Source: Flavobacteriales bacterium (GTDB taxonomy: Bacteria; Bacteroidota; Bacteroidia; Flavobacteriales_D; Sanyastnellaceae). From it: DNA of 15,603 nucleotides. Position numbers and translations under genes: made by a program. Below are positions 9,201 to 15,603 of the stretch, one piece after another. The notes below the pieces were generated by a model. The model worked only from the letters and a program-made list of their open reading frames with translations, was not told the origin of the DNA and ran no database searches. Position 1 is the first letter of the stretch, and every line of letters begins with the position of its first letter. The stretch covers positions 1 to 15,603 of the forward strand of contig JAPKAW010000022.1 in assembly GCA_028825055.1 (NCBI GenBank), in the 5' to 3' direction.

Positions 9201-9419
9201 GCGCCACAAGCCTCCACTAGCCGTTCCCACATAAATCACTTCTGGACGGTTGCGTTCCACATCAATGGTTGTAACCCGGCCACTCATGGCGCCCGGACCG
9301 ATGTGCCGAATGTTCATTCCTTCGATAAAAGCATCCACATCTTGGGCCTTTACGGCACCCCATTGGCCCGAAAGCAGGAGCAATGAACAGAGAAAGGAAA
9401 GGCGTTTAATACAATGCAT
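6279..9419 (-). CDS. large exported Asp-box (VPS10/BNR-like) beta-propeller protein
   Basis: A 1046-residue protein with a signal peptide (about 1-25, cleavage near VKA-Q). It contains many Asp-box motifs (S/T-x-D-x-G-x-S/T-W): RSIDGGYSW at 127-135, KTTDGGKSW at 178-186, ITHDGGSTW at 236-244, HSNDGGVSW, LSEDGGRTF and ISRDGGKSW, plus later ones (HSQDGGATW, RTTDSGSTW) and degenerate copies (HSANRGGTW, VSFDRGANW). These mark the blades of one or two beta-propellers as in sortilin/VPS10 and BNR-repeat proteins. After about residue 770 comes an Ig-like region (PGTYQVVVTFGDQRDSAAITV) and a helical C-terminus. Homologues are often labelled glycosyl hydrolase, but I see no sialidase RIP motif and would not assign an activity. 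Unlike other exported proteins here it lacks a T9SS tail. Last gene of a three-gene operon, 12 bases after the lipoprotein gene. Confidence 0.87.
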   Translation of the reverse strand: MHCIKRLSFLCSLLLLSGQWGAVKAQDVDAFIEGMNIRHIGPGAMSGRVTTIDVERNRPEVIYVGTASGGLWRSETAGVEWEPLFDDQPTQSIGAVALAPSNPDVIWVGTGEGNPRNSHSSGRGVFRSIDGGYSWEMMGLENTHNIHRIIVHPTDHQTVWVGVTGTAWGDSPNRGVYKTTDGGKSWQHVLYTDESTGVADMIIDPSNPDKLLVAMWSHRRQPWFFTSGGEGSALHITHDGGSTWKKLTDEAGLPDGELGRIGLAVSAANPDVIYALVESASTGLYHSNDGGVSWDLIQRDNIGNRPFYYADIYADPSDERRLFNLYSMVDLSEDGGRTFRTILPYSGVHPDHHAFYIHPDNPNFLIDGNDGGLNISRDGGKSWTFVNNLPLGQFYHIAVDMAVPYRIYGGMQDNGSWVGPSEVWHSGGIRNEDWQEVMFGDGFDVLPAPGDLNTAYAMYQGGSLARIDLRNGNQSSIQPVQPDTVPLRFAWNAAIASDPMDPNGLYFGSQMVHHSANRGGTWTTLSGDLTTNDPEKLKQAESGGLTIDATQAENHCTILCIAPNPLRPKELWVGTDDGRIQHSQDGGATWIDHALDIKRFPVGAWIPQIHVSPHDADEVYVVVNDYRRNNWNPYLYRTTDSGSTWVRLVMEGGEVTGHALSVVQDPEEASLLFLGTEEGLFVSFDRGANWKRWTHDVPSVPVRDMVIHPRDGDLVLGTFGRAAYVMDDIAPLRALAAEGNGVMADVLRVFPVSDAHLVNYRRPLGARFGADHQWIGENHDRGALIQLYIQPDSAETADEDAVKWAIVNAEGDTLREGQRDSEAGLHSFSWRLDTHGVDWPRRGLPEASEVTSGGGPRVLPGTYQVVVTFGDQRDSAAITVHADPRVPYDRAAQEARIAFQQDVMSEVDQIAVAMASIQRGLATVKVVEKELQHLPDSLTEDLTQLSDSLKTTFLDAEAMYTEPEDFKGIESVTERLSSVMWNAFSINGGDTAPAGNAQRALERLREEGTEFAVAVQEIMDGLWMSWLDAVDAVDRSPRRIFEATDQ

Positions 9420-9431
9420 CAGTGTTACGCG

Positions 9432-9878
9432 TTACAGATTGATTTCTTCAGATGATTCAAAGGGAATGGCGATGTTCAGGCCAAAGGCCTTTCCGCGCAC
9501 AGTACCCACAGTTCGGAATTCGACAGAATTTCCTCCAATCAGCTGGAGCAGTTGGTTTTGGAATAGCTTTTTCAGCGCACCTGGATCCGATTGGACATTC
9601 ATGACCAGCGTGGACTCAGAACGTGCCTTCAGAACTTGGACACCTGGTAAGGTGACCGTACCGATTCGGTCATCACCGACATACAAATTGACATCCACCT
9701 CTTGTGCTTTGATGTCGAATCCATTGGGATTATTGACCAATACCTGCACCTCCCCTTGCATGCCATTCAACGACAGGGCGACATCAGAGAGCCCGTCGAC
9801 CCGCACCACTTCAACATCCTGCCACCACTGGCACCCGCTCAGCAAGACAAGGAGGGATATCGTCAATAAGCGGTTCAC
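9432..9878 (-). CDS. small LEA14-like lipoprotein
   Basis: A 148-residue predicted lipoprotein starting with GTG; the start overlaps the stop of the upstream dipeptidase gene in GTGA (9875-9878), indicating translational coupling. The signal sequence ends in a lipobox LLSGC (lipidated Cys 16). The mature part (VQVLVNNPNGFDIKAQEVDVNLYVG, about residues 43-67, in shortened form VNNPNGFDI) resembles the LEA type 2/WHy fold, a single beta-sandwich with the typical N-N-P-N motif. Its function is unknown; such lipoproteins are common in Bacteroidota envelopes. Confidence 0.8.
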   Translation of the reverse strand: MNRLLTISLLVLLSGCQWWQDVEVVRVDGLSDVALSLNGMQGEVQVLVNNPNGFDIKAQEVDVNLYVGDDRIGTVTLPGVQVLKARSESTLVMNVQSDPGALKKLFQNQLLQLIGGNSVEFRTVGTVRGKAFGLNIAIPFESSEEINL

Positions 9879-11266
9879 GAGCGGCTCAAATTAGCGTAAT
9901 GCTTGTAAAAAAGCGGAATGGTCTCGATGCCTTTAAAGTAATTGAAGACGCCATAATGCTCATTCGGTGAGTGGATGGCATCGCTGTCCAAGCCGAAGCC
10001 CATCAGAACAGTTTTCAATCCCAAAATATTTTCAAAACTAGCTACAATTGGAATGGATCCCCCTCCGCGAAAGGGAATCGGTGTCCGACCAAATGACGTT
10101 TCCATTGCCATGGAGGCCGCCTTATAGGCAATCGAGTCCGTCGGAGTAACGGCCGGTTGTCCGCCGTGATGAGGTGTGACCTTTACTTTGACAGACGGAG
10201 GCGCGATGGCCTCAAAGTGTCGCGTAAACAATTCCGTGATTTGATCAGGGTCTTGATTGGGTACGAGACGCATCGAGATTTTGGCCATTGCCTTGCTAGC
10301 AATCACCGTTTTGGCTCCGTCACCCGTATATCCTCCCCACATTCCGTTCACATCCAAAGTGGGTCGAATGCTCATGCGCTCAGGGGCAGAATACCCCGCT
10401 TCTCCTTCGATGCCACTGATGTCAATGCTTTTCATATACTCCTCCTCACTGAATGGGGCCTTCGCCATCGCAGCACGCTCTGCATCGGACAATTCCACGA
10501 CATCATTGTAAAAACCATCCACGGTAATGCGTTGGTCTTCGTCCTTGAGTGAGGCAATCATCTCACACAAGATGTTGATGGGATTGGGAGCCGCACCTCC
10601 GTACAAACCACTGTGTAAGTCTCGGTTGGGACCCGTGATTTCGACTTCGACATAACTCAATCCACGCAACCCTACGGTGATGGATGGAATGTCCTTGGCG
10701 ATGATTCCCGTGTCGCTCACCAAAACGATGTCGGCAGCTAGTTTTTCTTTGTGTTTTTCCAAAAACGATTCGAGGTGAGCAGACCCCACCTCCTCTTCGC
10801 CCTCGATCATGAACTTGATATTGCAGGCTAAGGCATCAGATTGCACCATGGCTTCAAAGGCCTTGACGTGCATGAAAAACTGTCCCTTGTCGTCGCATGC
10901 CCCTCGCGCAAAAATGGCCCCTTCAGGGTGCAATTCTGTTTTCTTGATGATCGGTTCGAAAGCGGGACTGTCCCATAATTCCAAGGGATCAGCCGGCTGT
11001 ACATCATAGTGACCGTAAACCAAAACCGTTGGCAAATCAGCAGATACATGTCGATCCCCATAAACGACCGGGTATCCTTCCGTTTCAATAATCTCGACAT
11101 TTTCAGCACCTGCCGCTTTCAAATTTGCGGCTACATTCTCAGCACAACGCAAAACATCCGGGGCAAACGCTGGATCAGCGGACACCGATGGGATGCGAAG
11201 TAAGGCCAATAGTTCTTCAAGGAATCGATCCCGGTTGGCGTCGATATAGGCGTTGCAGTCACTCAT
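9875..11266 (-). CDS. M20 family metallo-dipeptidase
   Basis: A 463-residue cytosolic enzyme without a signal peptide, expected to hydrolyse dipeptides with two zinc or manganese ions. It resembles CNDP-type M20 dipeptidases. The metal ligands and catalytic residues are in place: YGHYDVQPAD gives H86 and D88 (catalytic Asp); GACDDKGQ gives bridging D125; EGEEEVGS gives catalytic Glu 158 and ligand Glu 159; SDTG gives D185; AIHSPNE gives H432. The lid/dimerisation domain shows DLHSGLYGG with H218, which reaches the partner's active site in this family. The length matches the family norm. The gene heads an operon with the LEA14-like lipoprotein and the Asp-box protein, and is divergent from proline dehydrogenase. 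Activity is well supported; peptide specificity is not visible. Confidence 0.93.
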   Translation of the reverse strand: MSDCNAYIDANRDRFLEELLALLRIPSVSADPAFAPDVLRCAENVAANLKAAGAENVEIIETEGYPVVYGDRHVSADLPTVLVYGHYDVQPADPLELWDSPAFEPIIKKTELHPEGAIFARGACDDKGQFFMHVKAFEAMVQSDALACNIKFMIEGEEEVGSAHLESFLEKHKEKLAADIVLVSDTGIIAKDIPSITVGLRGLSYVEVEITGPNRDLHSGLYGGAAPNPINILCEMIASLKDEDQRITVDGFYNDVVELSDAERAAMAKAPFSEEEYMKSIDISGIEGEAGYSAPERMSIRPTLDVNGMWGGYTGDGAKTVIASKAMAKISMRLVPNQDPDQITELFTRHFEAIAPPSVKVKVTPHHGGQPAVTPTDSIAYKAASMAMETSFGRTPIPFRGGGSIPIVASFENILGLKTVLMGFGLDSDAIHSPNEHYGVFNYFKGIETIPLFYKHYANLSRS

Positions 11267-11285
11267 TTTTATCTAGATTGAAGCA

Positions 11286-11293
11286 CGAATATA
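11286..11293 (-). promoter_or_regulatory. candidate -7 box for the dipeptidase operon
   Basis: On the minus strand TATATTCG differs from TAnnTTTG at one position and lies 19 bases before the dipeptidase ATG (11264-11266). A TTTC stretch about 19 bases further upstream may be a weak -33 element. Weak evidence, but it is placed as expected in the divergent intergenic region. Confidence 0.3.
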
Positions 11294-11330
11294 CACCCTC
11301 CGTAACCGCCCCGAAACTGAATTGAAACAG

Positions 11331-11362
11331 TTCGCACGAAGCGGTCCACCGCCGTATCTTTG
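11331..11362 (+). promoter_or_regulatory. candidate promoter of proline dehydrogenase gene
   Basis: TATCTTTG at 11355-11362 matches the Bacteroidota -7 consensus exactly, and TTCG at 11331-11334 differs at one position from the -33 TTTG with a 20-base spacer. The -7 box ends 29 bases before the ATG at 11392. Confidence 0.55.
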
Positions 11363-11391
11363 CTATCCACGAAATGATCTGGAACTGAGCC

Positions 11392-12612
11392 ATGCCAGCG
11401 ACATACTCAAAAGACAAACCCACCGGGTTACCCGATTTCAATAATACGGAGCAAGCATACGCTCACCTCAGTTCTGGGGAATTACGCCGTGCACTCTTTT
11501 TGTTTCAAACGGTCGGAAACGCCAAGCTAGTCGGTTTAGGAAAAACCCTCATGCAATGGGCTTTAGCACTTCGAATCCCAATTGGCTGGGCTATTCGACC
11601 TACGATCTACAGTCATTTCTGTGGCGGGGAGACGATTGAAGGATGCGAAATACAAGTGAATAAATTGTACGGTTCGGGCGTTCGGACCATTTTAGATTAC
11701 AGCGCAGAAGGCAAAGAAACCGAGGCTGAACTGGAGTCCACATTTGACTCCATTCTCGAAGCCATCAAAGCCACTGACCAAGACAAACATCACGCTTTTG
11801 GCGTTTTTAAAGTCAGCGGCATCGCACCCACTTTGATCTTAGAATTGGTGTCTGAAGGAAAGACGTTGACAAACGCTCAGCTTGAGGCTTGGAAGCGCGT
11901 AAGGTCCCGTGTAGCCGCTTTGTGCAATGAAGCTGCGCGCATCAAAACTCCCGTGTTCATCGACGCAGAAGAAAGCTGGCTTCAACCGGCCATTGATCTC
12001 TTGGCAGAAGAACAGATGCTCTTGCATAACCGCACCCAGGCATTGGTCTTCAATACGGTACAATTGTACCGTCACGATCGGTTGGCCTATTTGAAAGCGT
12101 TGACGGAAAAGGCACAATCTTCCGGTTTCCGTCTAGGGGTGAAACTGGTGCGCGGTGCCTATATGGAAAAAGAACGTTTACGTGCCACAAAGATCGGAGT
12201 CCCTTCGCCCATTCAGTCCGACAAACAAGCTACTGATCGGGATTACGACGCTGCGCTTGATTGGTGCGTTGAGCATACACACATCGTATCCCTCTGCGCC
12301 GGAAGTCACAACGAGGCTAGCAGTTTGCTTTTGTGTTCCAAAATGAAAGAAGCGGGATTGGCCGTTGGAGACGACCGGATTTGGTTCGCTCAGTTGCTCG
12401 GCATGAGCGACCCCATTAGTTTCAATTTGGCAGCTGCAGGATATAACGTCGCGAAGTATGTTCCATACGGCCCGATTCGAGAAACGATCCCGTACCTCAT
12501 ACGCCGCGCGGAAGAAAACACCTCCGTTGCTGGCCAATCCTCAAGAGAATTGGAGTTGATTCGCACTGAATTTAAGCGGCGTTCCAAGGCAATAAGAAGC
12601 CAACGAGTTTGA
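11392..12612 (+). CDS. proline dehydrogenase (PRODH, monofunctional)
   Basis: A 406-residue FAD-dependent enzyme that oxidises L-proline to 1-pyrroline-5-carboxylate, passing electrons to the quinone pool. The (beta/alpha)8 barrel signatures are present: GVFKVSG (K139), FIDAEES (D191, E193), NTVQLY, VKLVRGAYME (K251, R254), CAGSHN (H306), and YVPYGP...YLIRRAEEN, whose R371 and R372 correspond to the pair that holds the proline carboxylate. It lacks the P5C dehydrogenase half found in bifunctional PutA, so that step must be encoded elsewhere. The length fits monofunctional PRODH of Bacteroidota. It is divergent from the dipeptidase, with 125 bases between the starts, and convergent with the cytochrome gene. 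Confidence 0.93.
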   Translation: MPATYSKDKPTGLPDFNNTEQAYAHLSSGELRRALFLFQTVGNAKLVGLGKTLMQWALALRIPIGWAIRPTIYSHFCGGETIEGCEIQVNKLYGSGVRTILDYSAEGKETEAELESTFDSILEAIKATDQDKHHAFGVFKVSGIAPTLILELVSEGKTLTNAQLEAWKRVRSRVAALCNEAARIKTPVFIDAEESWLQPAIDLLAEEQMLLHNRTQALVFNTVQLYRHDRLAYLKALTEKAQSSGFRLGVKLVRGAYMEKERLRATKIGVPSPIQSDKQATDRDYDAALDWCVEHTHIVSLCAGSHNEASSLLLCSKMKEAGLAVGDDRIWFAQLLGMSDPISFNLAAAGYNVAKYVPYGPIRETIPYLIRRAEENTSVAGQSSRELELIRTEFKRRSKAIRSQRV

Positions 12613-12684
12613 AGTCATTTGTGCTTTGCGTGAGGGTCTGAATAAGGATTGTCTCACCCCCTTTCTTCTCGCCTGCTATTCAAT

Positions 12685-14634
12685 CTATAGCTTCACTCCC
12701 TTTAGGACCTTCCAACCCATCTCTGTGCGTATACGAATAAAGAAAGATCCACTGGCCAAATCAGACACATCAAATCCTTGGAGCGCATCATTGGCAGAAA
12801 CAGACCGTACAATCCGTCCGCTTCCGTCAACCAGTAAAACCTCGAGCGGAACCACAGCTCCAGGAGGGATGAGTCGAAGAGACTGGTCAGATCCAATGAT
12901 GCTTGGCGCTAAACGCCATTCCGACTCATCCTGATTGAACCCACGATAACCCCATACCGAAGAGGAAGCCACCACCACGGGTGTACGATCCGCTGATTCG
13001 AACATGACCTGGAAAGACGCGATTTCTTCTGAGTCCTCAGACCATTCAAACATACTCTGAACCCAACGGGCCGGGACAGCGAGATAATGCAAGGTGACTT
13101 CAGCCTGGACAGTTGCTGCATTGAGATCATTCGGAATCCGGTACCTCAAACGGTCGGAGCCAGAGCCTTCCTCGTTGTTCTGCTCCGTGCGGTTGAAGTT
13201 GTGGTCGAGCGCTGCCATCGGACCGAATTGCACCGTATCATAAGCCGCGTGGTTCGTGAGGAATCCACGGGGAGGAAGGCGGTTGTCCTTGATCAATACC
13301 GAGGCGCGTTCAAGCACTTGTGTAGGCGCTCCCGTTACATCCCCAATCACCATTTCATACACCTGCACCTGGTCCTCTGATTCTATGGTTTCCCAGTGCG
13401 GCTCCCACGTATCGTCCCTTCCAATCACCCCCGTTTCTGGCGTCCATTTTCCGCTATGGAATAAGGTGTTTCCATCGGTGTCTTGCAATTCGAATTCAAT
13501 GAACGCGATCCGCGAGGGATAGCCGCTTGGAAACTTGTGACCCGCCAAGTTGCGCACCTCTACCTCAAACTCCCAGTTGCCCGCTTCCGAGGCCAATTGA
13601 CGCACTTCCAACTCGGCCGTTTGCGTTTGAAGAGATCGTTCCGTGCGCGCTATGGTGCTATCGAATTGCACGCTCGTCGCGCTCAATTCCAGCGCCACCG
13701 CTTGGTCCCTCATCAACTTCAGCATGAAGGCATTTCCTCCGACCAAGTGATGTTTTCCGAAGCGCTGGTTGAACAACCAATTGGGCTGAGTAGCCGCAAT
13801 GGCACCCCCTTCCACCAGTGGCATGTGGCATGATTGGCACTGGACATTTTCCGCATTGTAGGCAGAGTTTACCCACTCCAAATACGTCGTTTGTTCAAAA
13901 AATACCTGTCCTGTCTCCTCTCCCTCCATGTCTTGCGTATGGTTGTATAACGAGTGGCAGCTGGCGCACACTTCACTGTTGCGCATGTGTTCTCCAAACA
14001 CGGGATTGAATCCTGTTTGTCCGCTCATCAGACCATCCCATGGATTCTCAAATCCACCCCAAGAGACGTTGTCTGGATTGATGGGCAAGTCTCCGTTTGA
14101 ACGGCCTGCGAGCCCATCGTCATCGATCCCATGGCATGCCGTGCAACCGATTCCATCCAAGCCCAACTCATCCTCGAGCAATTGGTCCATGGTGTAACCA
14201 TTGGGGCCCACCTTCCCCGTCAAATGCGCTTCGTGGAACCCTTGAGGCGCATGGCACGCGGTGCACAAATTCTCGATGGACTCGCGGTGATTGGGATTGA
14301 CCAATCCTTCATGGGCCACTTTGGCGCGCCAAAAGGGATCTTTAGCGCTATTGGCCATCATGGTGGCTTGCCAATCAACAACGGGACTCACCGTGTGTCC
14401 ATTGACATCTACCAGGGCCTCGCCATCAGGATCCGGTGCATGGCAATTCACACAATTTCCAGAACCTGTGAAATACACCCCCTGCTCTGTACAGAGCTCC
14501 CCCATTCTCCAACGCATTTCTGCGGCATCATCTCCATGAAACGCCACTTCGGGATCGGCCGCTCCTGAAATCAGAAGCACCAACAGAATGCCCATCATGG
14601 GCATAATTAGAGCGAAAGCAGTTTGACGATTCAT
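12685..14634 (-). CDS. pentahaem c-type cytochrome with T9SS-like sorting domain
   Basis: A 649-residue exported protein from the ATG at 14632-14634. An in-frame TTG at 14676 would add 14 residues in front of a good signal sequence (MNRQTAFALI..., about 1-26) and would lie at the edge of the predicted transcript start, so the ATG is preferred. There are five CxxCH haem sites: C61-H65, C124-H128, C164-H168, C223-H227 and C266-H270. Residues about 335-540 are a beta-rich region with AGHKFPSGYPSR (365-375), a motif I recall from other multihaem cytochromes. The last about 75 residues (VDGSGRIVRSVS, then SDLASGSFFIRI and KVLKGVKL) look like a T9SS type A sorting domain with a degenerate start (no YPNP). 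It probably carries electrons at or outside the outer membrane. Divergent from a PQQ sugar dehydrogenase gene. Confidence 0.87.
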   Translation of the reverse strand: MNRQTAFALIMPMMGILLVLLISGAADPEVAFHGDDAAEMRWRMGELCTEQGVYFTGSGNCVNCHAPDPDGEALVDVNGHTVSPVVDWQATMMANSAKDPFWRAKVAHEGLVNPNHRESIENLCTACHAPQGFHEAHLTGKVGPNGYTMDQLLEDELGLDGIGCTACHGIDDDGLAGRSNGDLPINPDNVSWGGFENPWDGLMSGQTGFNPVFGEHMRNSEVCASCHSLYNHTQDMEGEETGQVFFEQTTYLEWVNSAYNAENVQCQSCHMPLVEGGAIAATQPNWLFNQRFGKHHLVGGNAFMLKLMRDQAVALELSATSVQFDSTIARTERSLQTQTAELEVRQLASEAGNWEFEVEVRNLAGHKFPSGYPSRIAFIEFELQDTDGNTLFHSGKWTPETGVIGRDDTWEPHWETIESEDQVQVYEMVIGDVTGAPTQVLERASVLIKDNRLPPRGFLTNHAAYDTVQFGPMAALDHNFNRTEQNNEEGSGSDRLRYRIPNDLNAATVQAEVTLHYLAVPARWVQSMFEWSEDSEEIASFQVMFESADRTPVVVASSSVWGYRGFNQDESEWRLAPSIIGSDQSLRLIPPGAVVPLEVLLVDGSGRIVRSVSANDALQGFDVSDLASGSFFIRIRTEMGWKVLKGVKL

Positions 14635-14676
14635 AGACTTAACAACCGTTGCAGAGGGGTTCAGGTGCAGACACAA

Positions 14677-14684
14677 TATCTTTG
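14677..14684 (+). promoter_or_regulatory. candidate -7 box for the PQQ dehydrogenase gene
   Basis: TATCTTTG matches TAnnTTTG exactly and ends 30 bases before the ATG at 14715. A TTG at 14649-14651 would be a -33 element with a rather long 25-base spacer. It faces the opposite-strand box at 14690-14697 with only 5 bases between. Confidence 0.5.
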
Positions 14685-14689
14685 TCCCT

Positions 14690-14697
14690 CAAAGTTA
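14690..14697 (-). promoter_or_regulatory. candidate -7 box for the cytochrome gene
   Basis: On the minus strand the bases read TAACTTTG, an exact match to TAnnTTTG, giving a leader of about 50 bases before the cytochrome ATG at 14634. No clear -33 element is visible upstream. With the plus-strand box it forms the inverted repeat CTTTG-TCCCT-CAAAG. Confidence 0.45.
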
Positions 14698-14714
14698 GTC
14701 TGCAACCCCTTCTC

Positions 14715-15603
14715 ATGCGATTCATTCATTCCCTGATTTTATCCATTCGTGCATGGATTCCATTCGTTTCGGCTCTCGTGCTTGCCGGACCGTTGGCATC
14801 ACAAAGTGCCCCGGCAGCCATTGTCGCCGAGCGATTGGTAGCCGCGGACTCTCCTGTTGGAGTGCGGCCCGCTTCGCATGCCATCGACGAAACAAGCCTG
14901 CTGATTTTATGCCACAGTGGATTGGTGATGTGGTTCGATGAAACTTCGGGCGAAGTGCGTAAGGAGCCGTTTCTCGATTTGAGCGCCACAGGCTTGGACC
15001 TTGTGGATTACGGAATTAGCAGTGAGCAGGGTTTGAATGACCTCATCCTGGACCCCGATTTTGAAGAGAATGGGCTGTTTTACGTTATGTACAACGGCTA
15101 CCGACCTGATGGCACCGGGAGCATCATCGATGAGCGGCTTCTCTGCTTTGGCACCAATCCTGAGCATACTGTTGCAGATGTCACGCAATGGTTCGAAGTT
15201 TTAGAATTGGAGCAGCCTGCACGCGGACACAATGGCGGACAACTCCATTTCGGTCCATTGGATGGCCTGTTGTACTTGTCCACGGGCGATGGAGGTGGAA
15301 CAGGTACTGGTGAAACAGGCGGCGGAAGCGGTGGAGACGATCACGGCTTGATAGGAAATGGCCAGAATATGGAATCATTGTTGGGTAAAATGTTGCGCAT
15401 CGAAGTCAACGGATTGGCTCCTTACACCATTCCCGAGGACAATCCATTCGTTGACAATCCTGATGCGTTGGATGAAATTTGGGCGGTTGGATTCCGCAAT
15501 CCGTGGCGATGGAGTTTCGACCGATTGACGGGCGATAAATTCATCGGAGATGTCGGGGAGGTCGATTGGGAAGAAGTCAATTTTGAACCGGCCAGCTCTA
15601 CAG
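14715..15603 (+). CDS. PQQ-dependent sugar dehydrogenase, 5' part
   Basis: The frame is open from the ATG at 14715 to the window end (296 codons seen), so the 3' end is missing. The signal peptide covers about residues 1-29 (ALVLAGPLASQ). The rest fits the glucose/sorbosone dehydrogenase family, a six-bladed propeller that oxidises aldoses using pyrroloquinoline quinone and calcium: GLNDLILDPDF (106-116), ARGHNGGQLHFGP with the expected catalytic base H172, YLSTGDGGG (187-195), GNGQN...LLGKMLRIEV (214-231), IPEDNPF, and FRNPWRWSFDR with R261 as a likely PQQ contact. A Gly-rich loop (about 191-209) is longer than I would expect in the short family members. It should act in the periplasm or, if the unseen C-terminus has a T9SS tail, at the surface. 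The divergent cytochrome is a plausible electron acceptor. Confidence 0.88.
   Translation, partial: MRFIHSLILSIRAWIPFVSALVLAGPLASQSAPAAIVAERLVAADSPVGVRPASHAIDETSLLILCHSGLVMWFDETSGEVRKEPFLDLSATGLDLVDYGISSEQGLNDLILDPDFEENGLFYVMYNGYRPDGTGSIIDERLLCFGTNPEHTVADVTQWFEVLELEQPARGHNGGQLHFGPLDGLLYLSTGDGGGTGTGETGGGSGGDDHGLIGNGQNMESLLGKMLRIEVNGLAPYTIPEDNPFVDNPDALDEIWAVGFRNPWRWSFDRLTGDKFIGDVGEVDWEEVNFEPASST

Noticed and set aside
12613..12684. Possible terminator between convergent proline dehydrogenase and cytochrome genes (GTGAG ... CTCAC)
   Set aside because: Only a 5-bp stem with a loop of about 20 bases; the following T/C-rich stretch is not a clear T-run. No other structure is seen in this 72-base gap.
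14635..14676. Upstream TTG start that would lengthen the cytochrome by 14 residues
   Set aside because: It adds a stretch before a normal signal sequence and lies close to the predicted transcript start; the ATG at 14634 fits better.
15280..15345. Gly-rich stretch in the PQQ dehydrogenase as a possible nucleotide repeat or recombination site
   Set aside because: The bases are not an exact tandem repeat; it reads as an extended loop within a family that has Gly-rich sequence there anyway.

Overview
The window looks like chromosomal DNA of a bacterium of the phylum Bacteroidota, probably a Flavobacteriales-like lineage. The reasons are the type IX secretion (T9SS) C-terminal sorting domains on three proteins, Omp28-type and DUF6029-type outer-membrane proteins, a PorT-like beta-barrel, and several matches to the Bacteroidota -7 promoter box TAnnTTTG upstream of genes. 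Gene density is high: the longest gap without a gene is about 194 bases. I saw no tRNA, rRNA, CRISPR array, transposon or phage gene.

Layout. Positions 1-1467 (+) hold the 3' part of a DUF6029-like outer-membrane protein. Positions 1662-6250 (+) hold an envelope cluster: two tandem paralogous secreted thioredoxin-fold proteins with T9SS tails, separated by a strong intrinsic terminator, then an Omp28-like lipoprotein with its own CxxC motif and a PorT-like barrel. The last three genes of this stretch are closely spaced and probably form one operon. Positions 11266-6279 (-) hold a second operon running the other way: a cytosolic M20 dipeptidase, a small LEA14-like lipoprotein (GTG start overlapping the dipeptidase stop) and a 1046-residue Asp-box (VPS10/BNR-like) beta-propeller protein. 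Divergent from it is a proline dehydrogenase (11392-12612, +). Positions 14634-12685 (-) hold a pentahaem c-type cytochrome with a T9SS-like tail, and divergent from that is a PQQ-dependent sugar dehydrogenase (14715 onward, +) that runs off the window.

How the genes may work together. The left half is about the cell surface: three thioredoxin-fold proteins beyond the inner membrane, next to two outer-membrane barrels, suggest thiol/disulfide or redox work in the envelope or outside the cell. The middle pairs dipeptide hydrolysis with proline oxidation. The right half pairs a quinoprotein dehydrogenase, which yields electrons outside the cytoplasm, with a multihaem cytochrome that could accept them. 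Their 80-base intergenic region contains two facing -7 boxes only 5 bases apart. No component is outside known families; the most interesting points are the combinations and the promoter arrangement, not a clearly new system.
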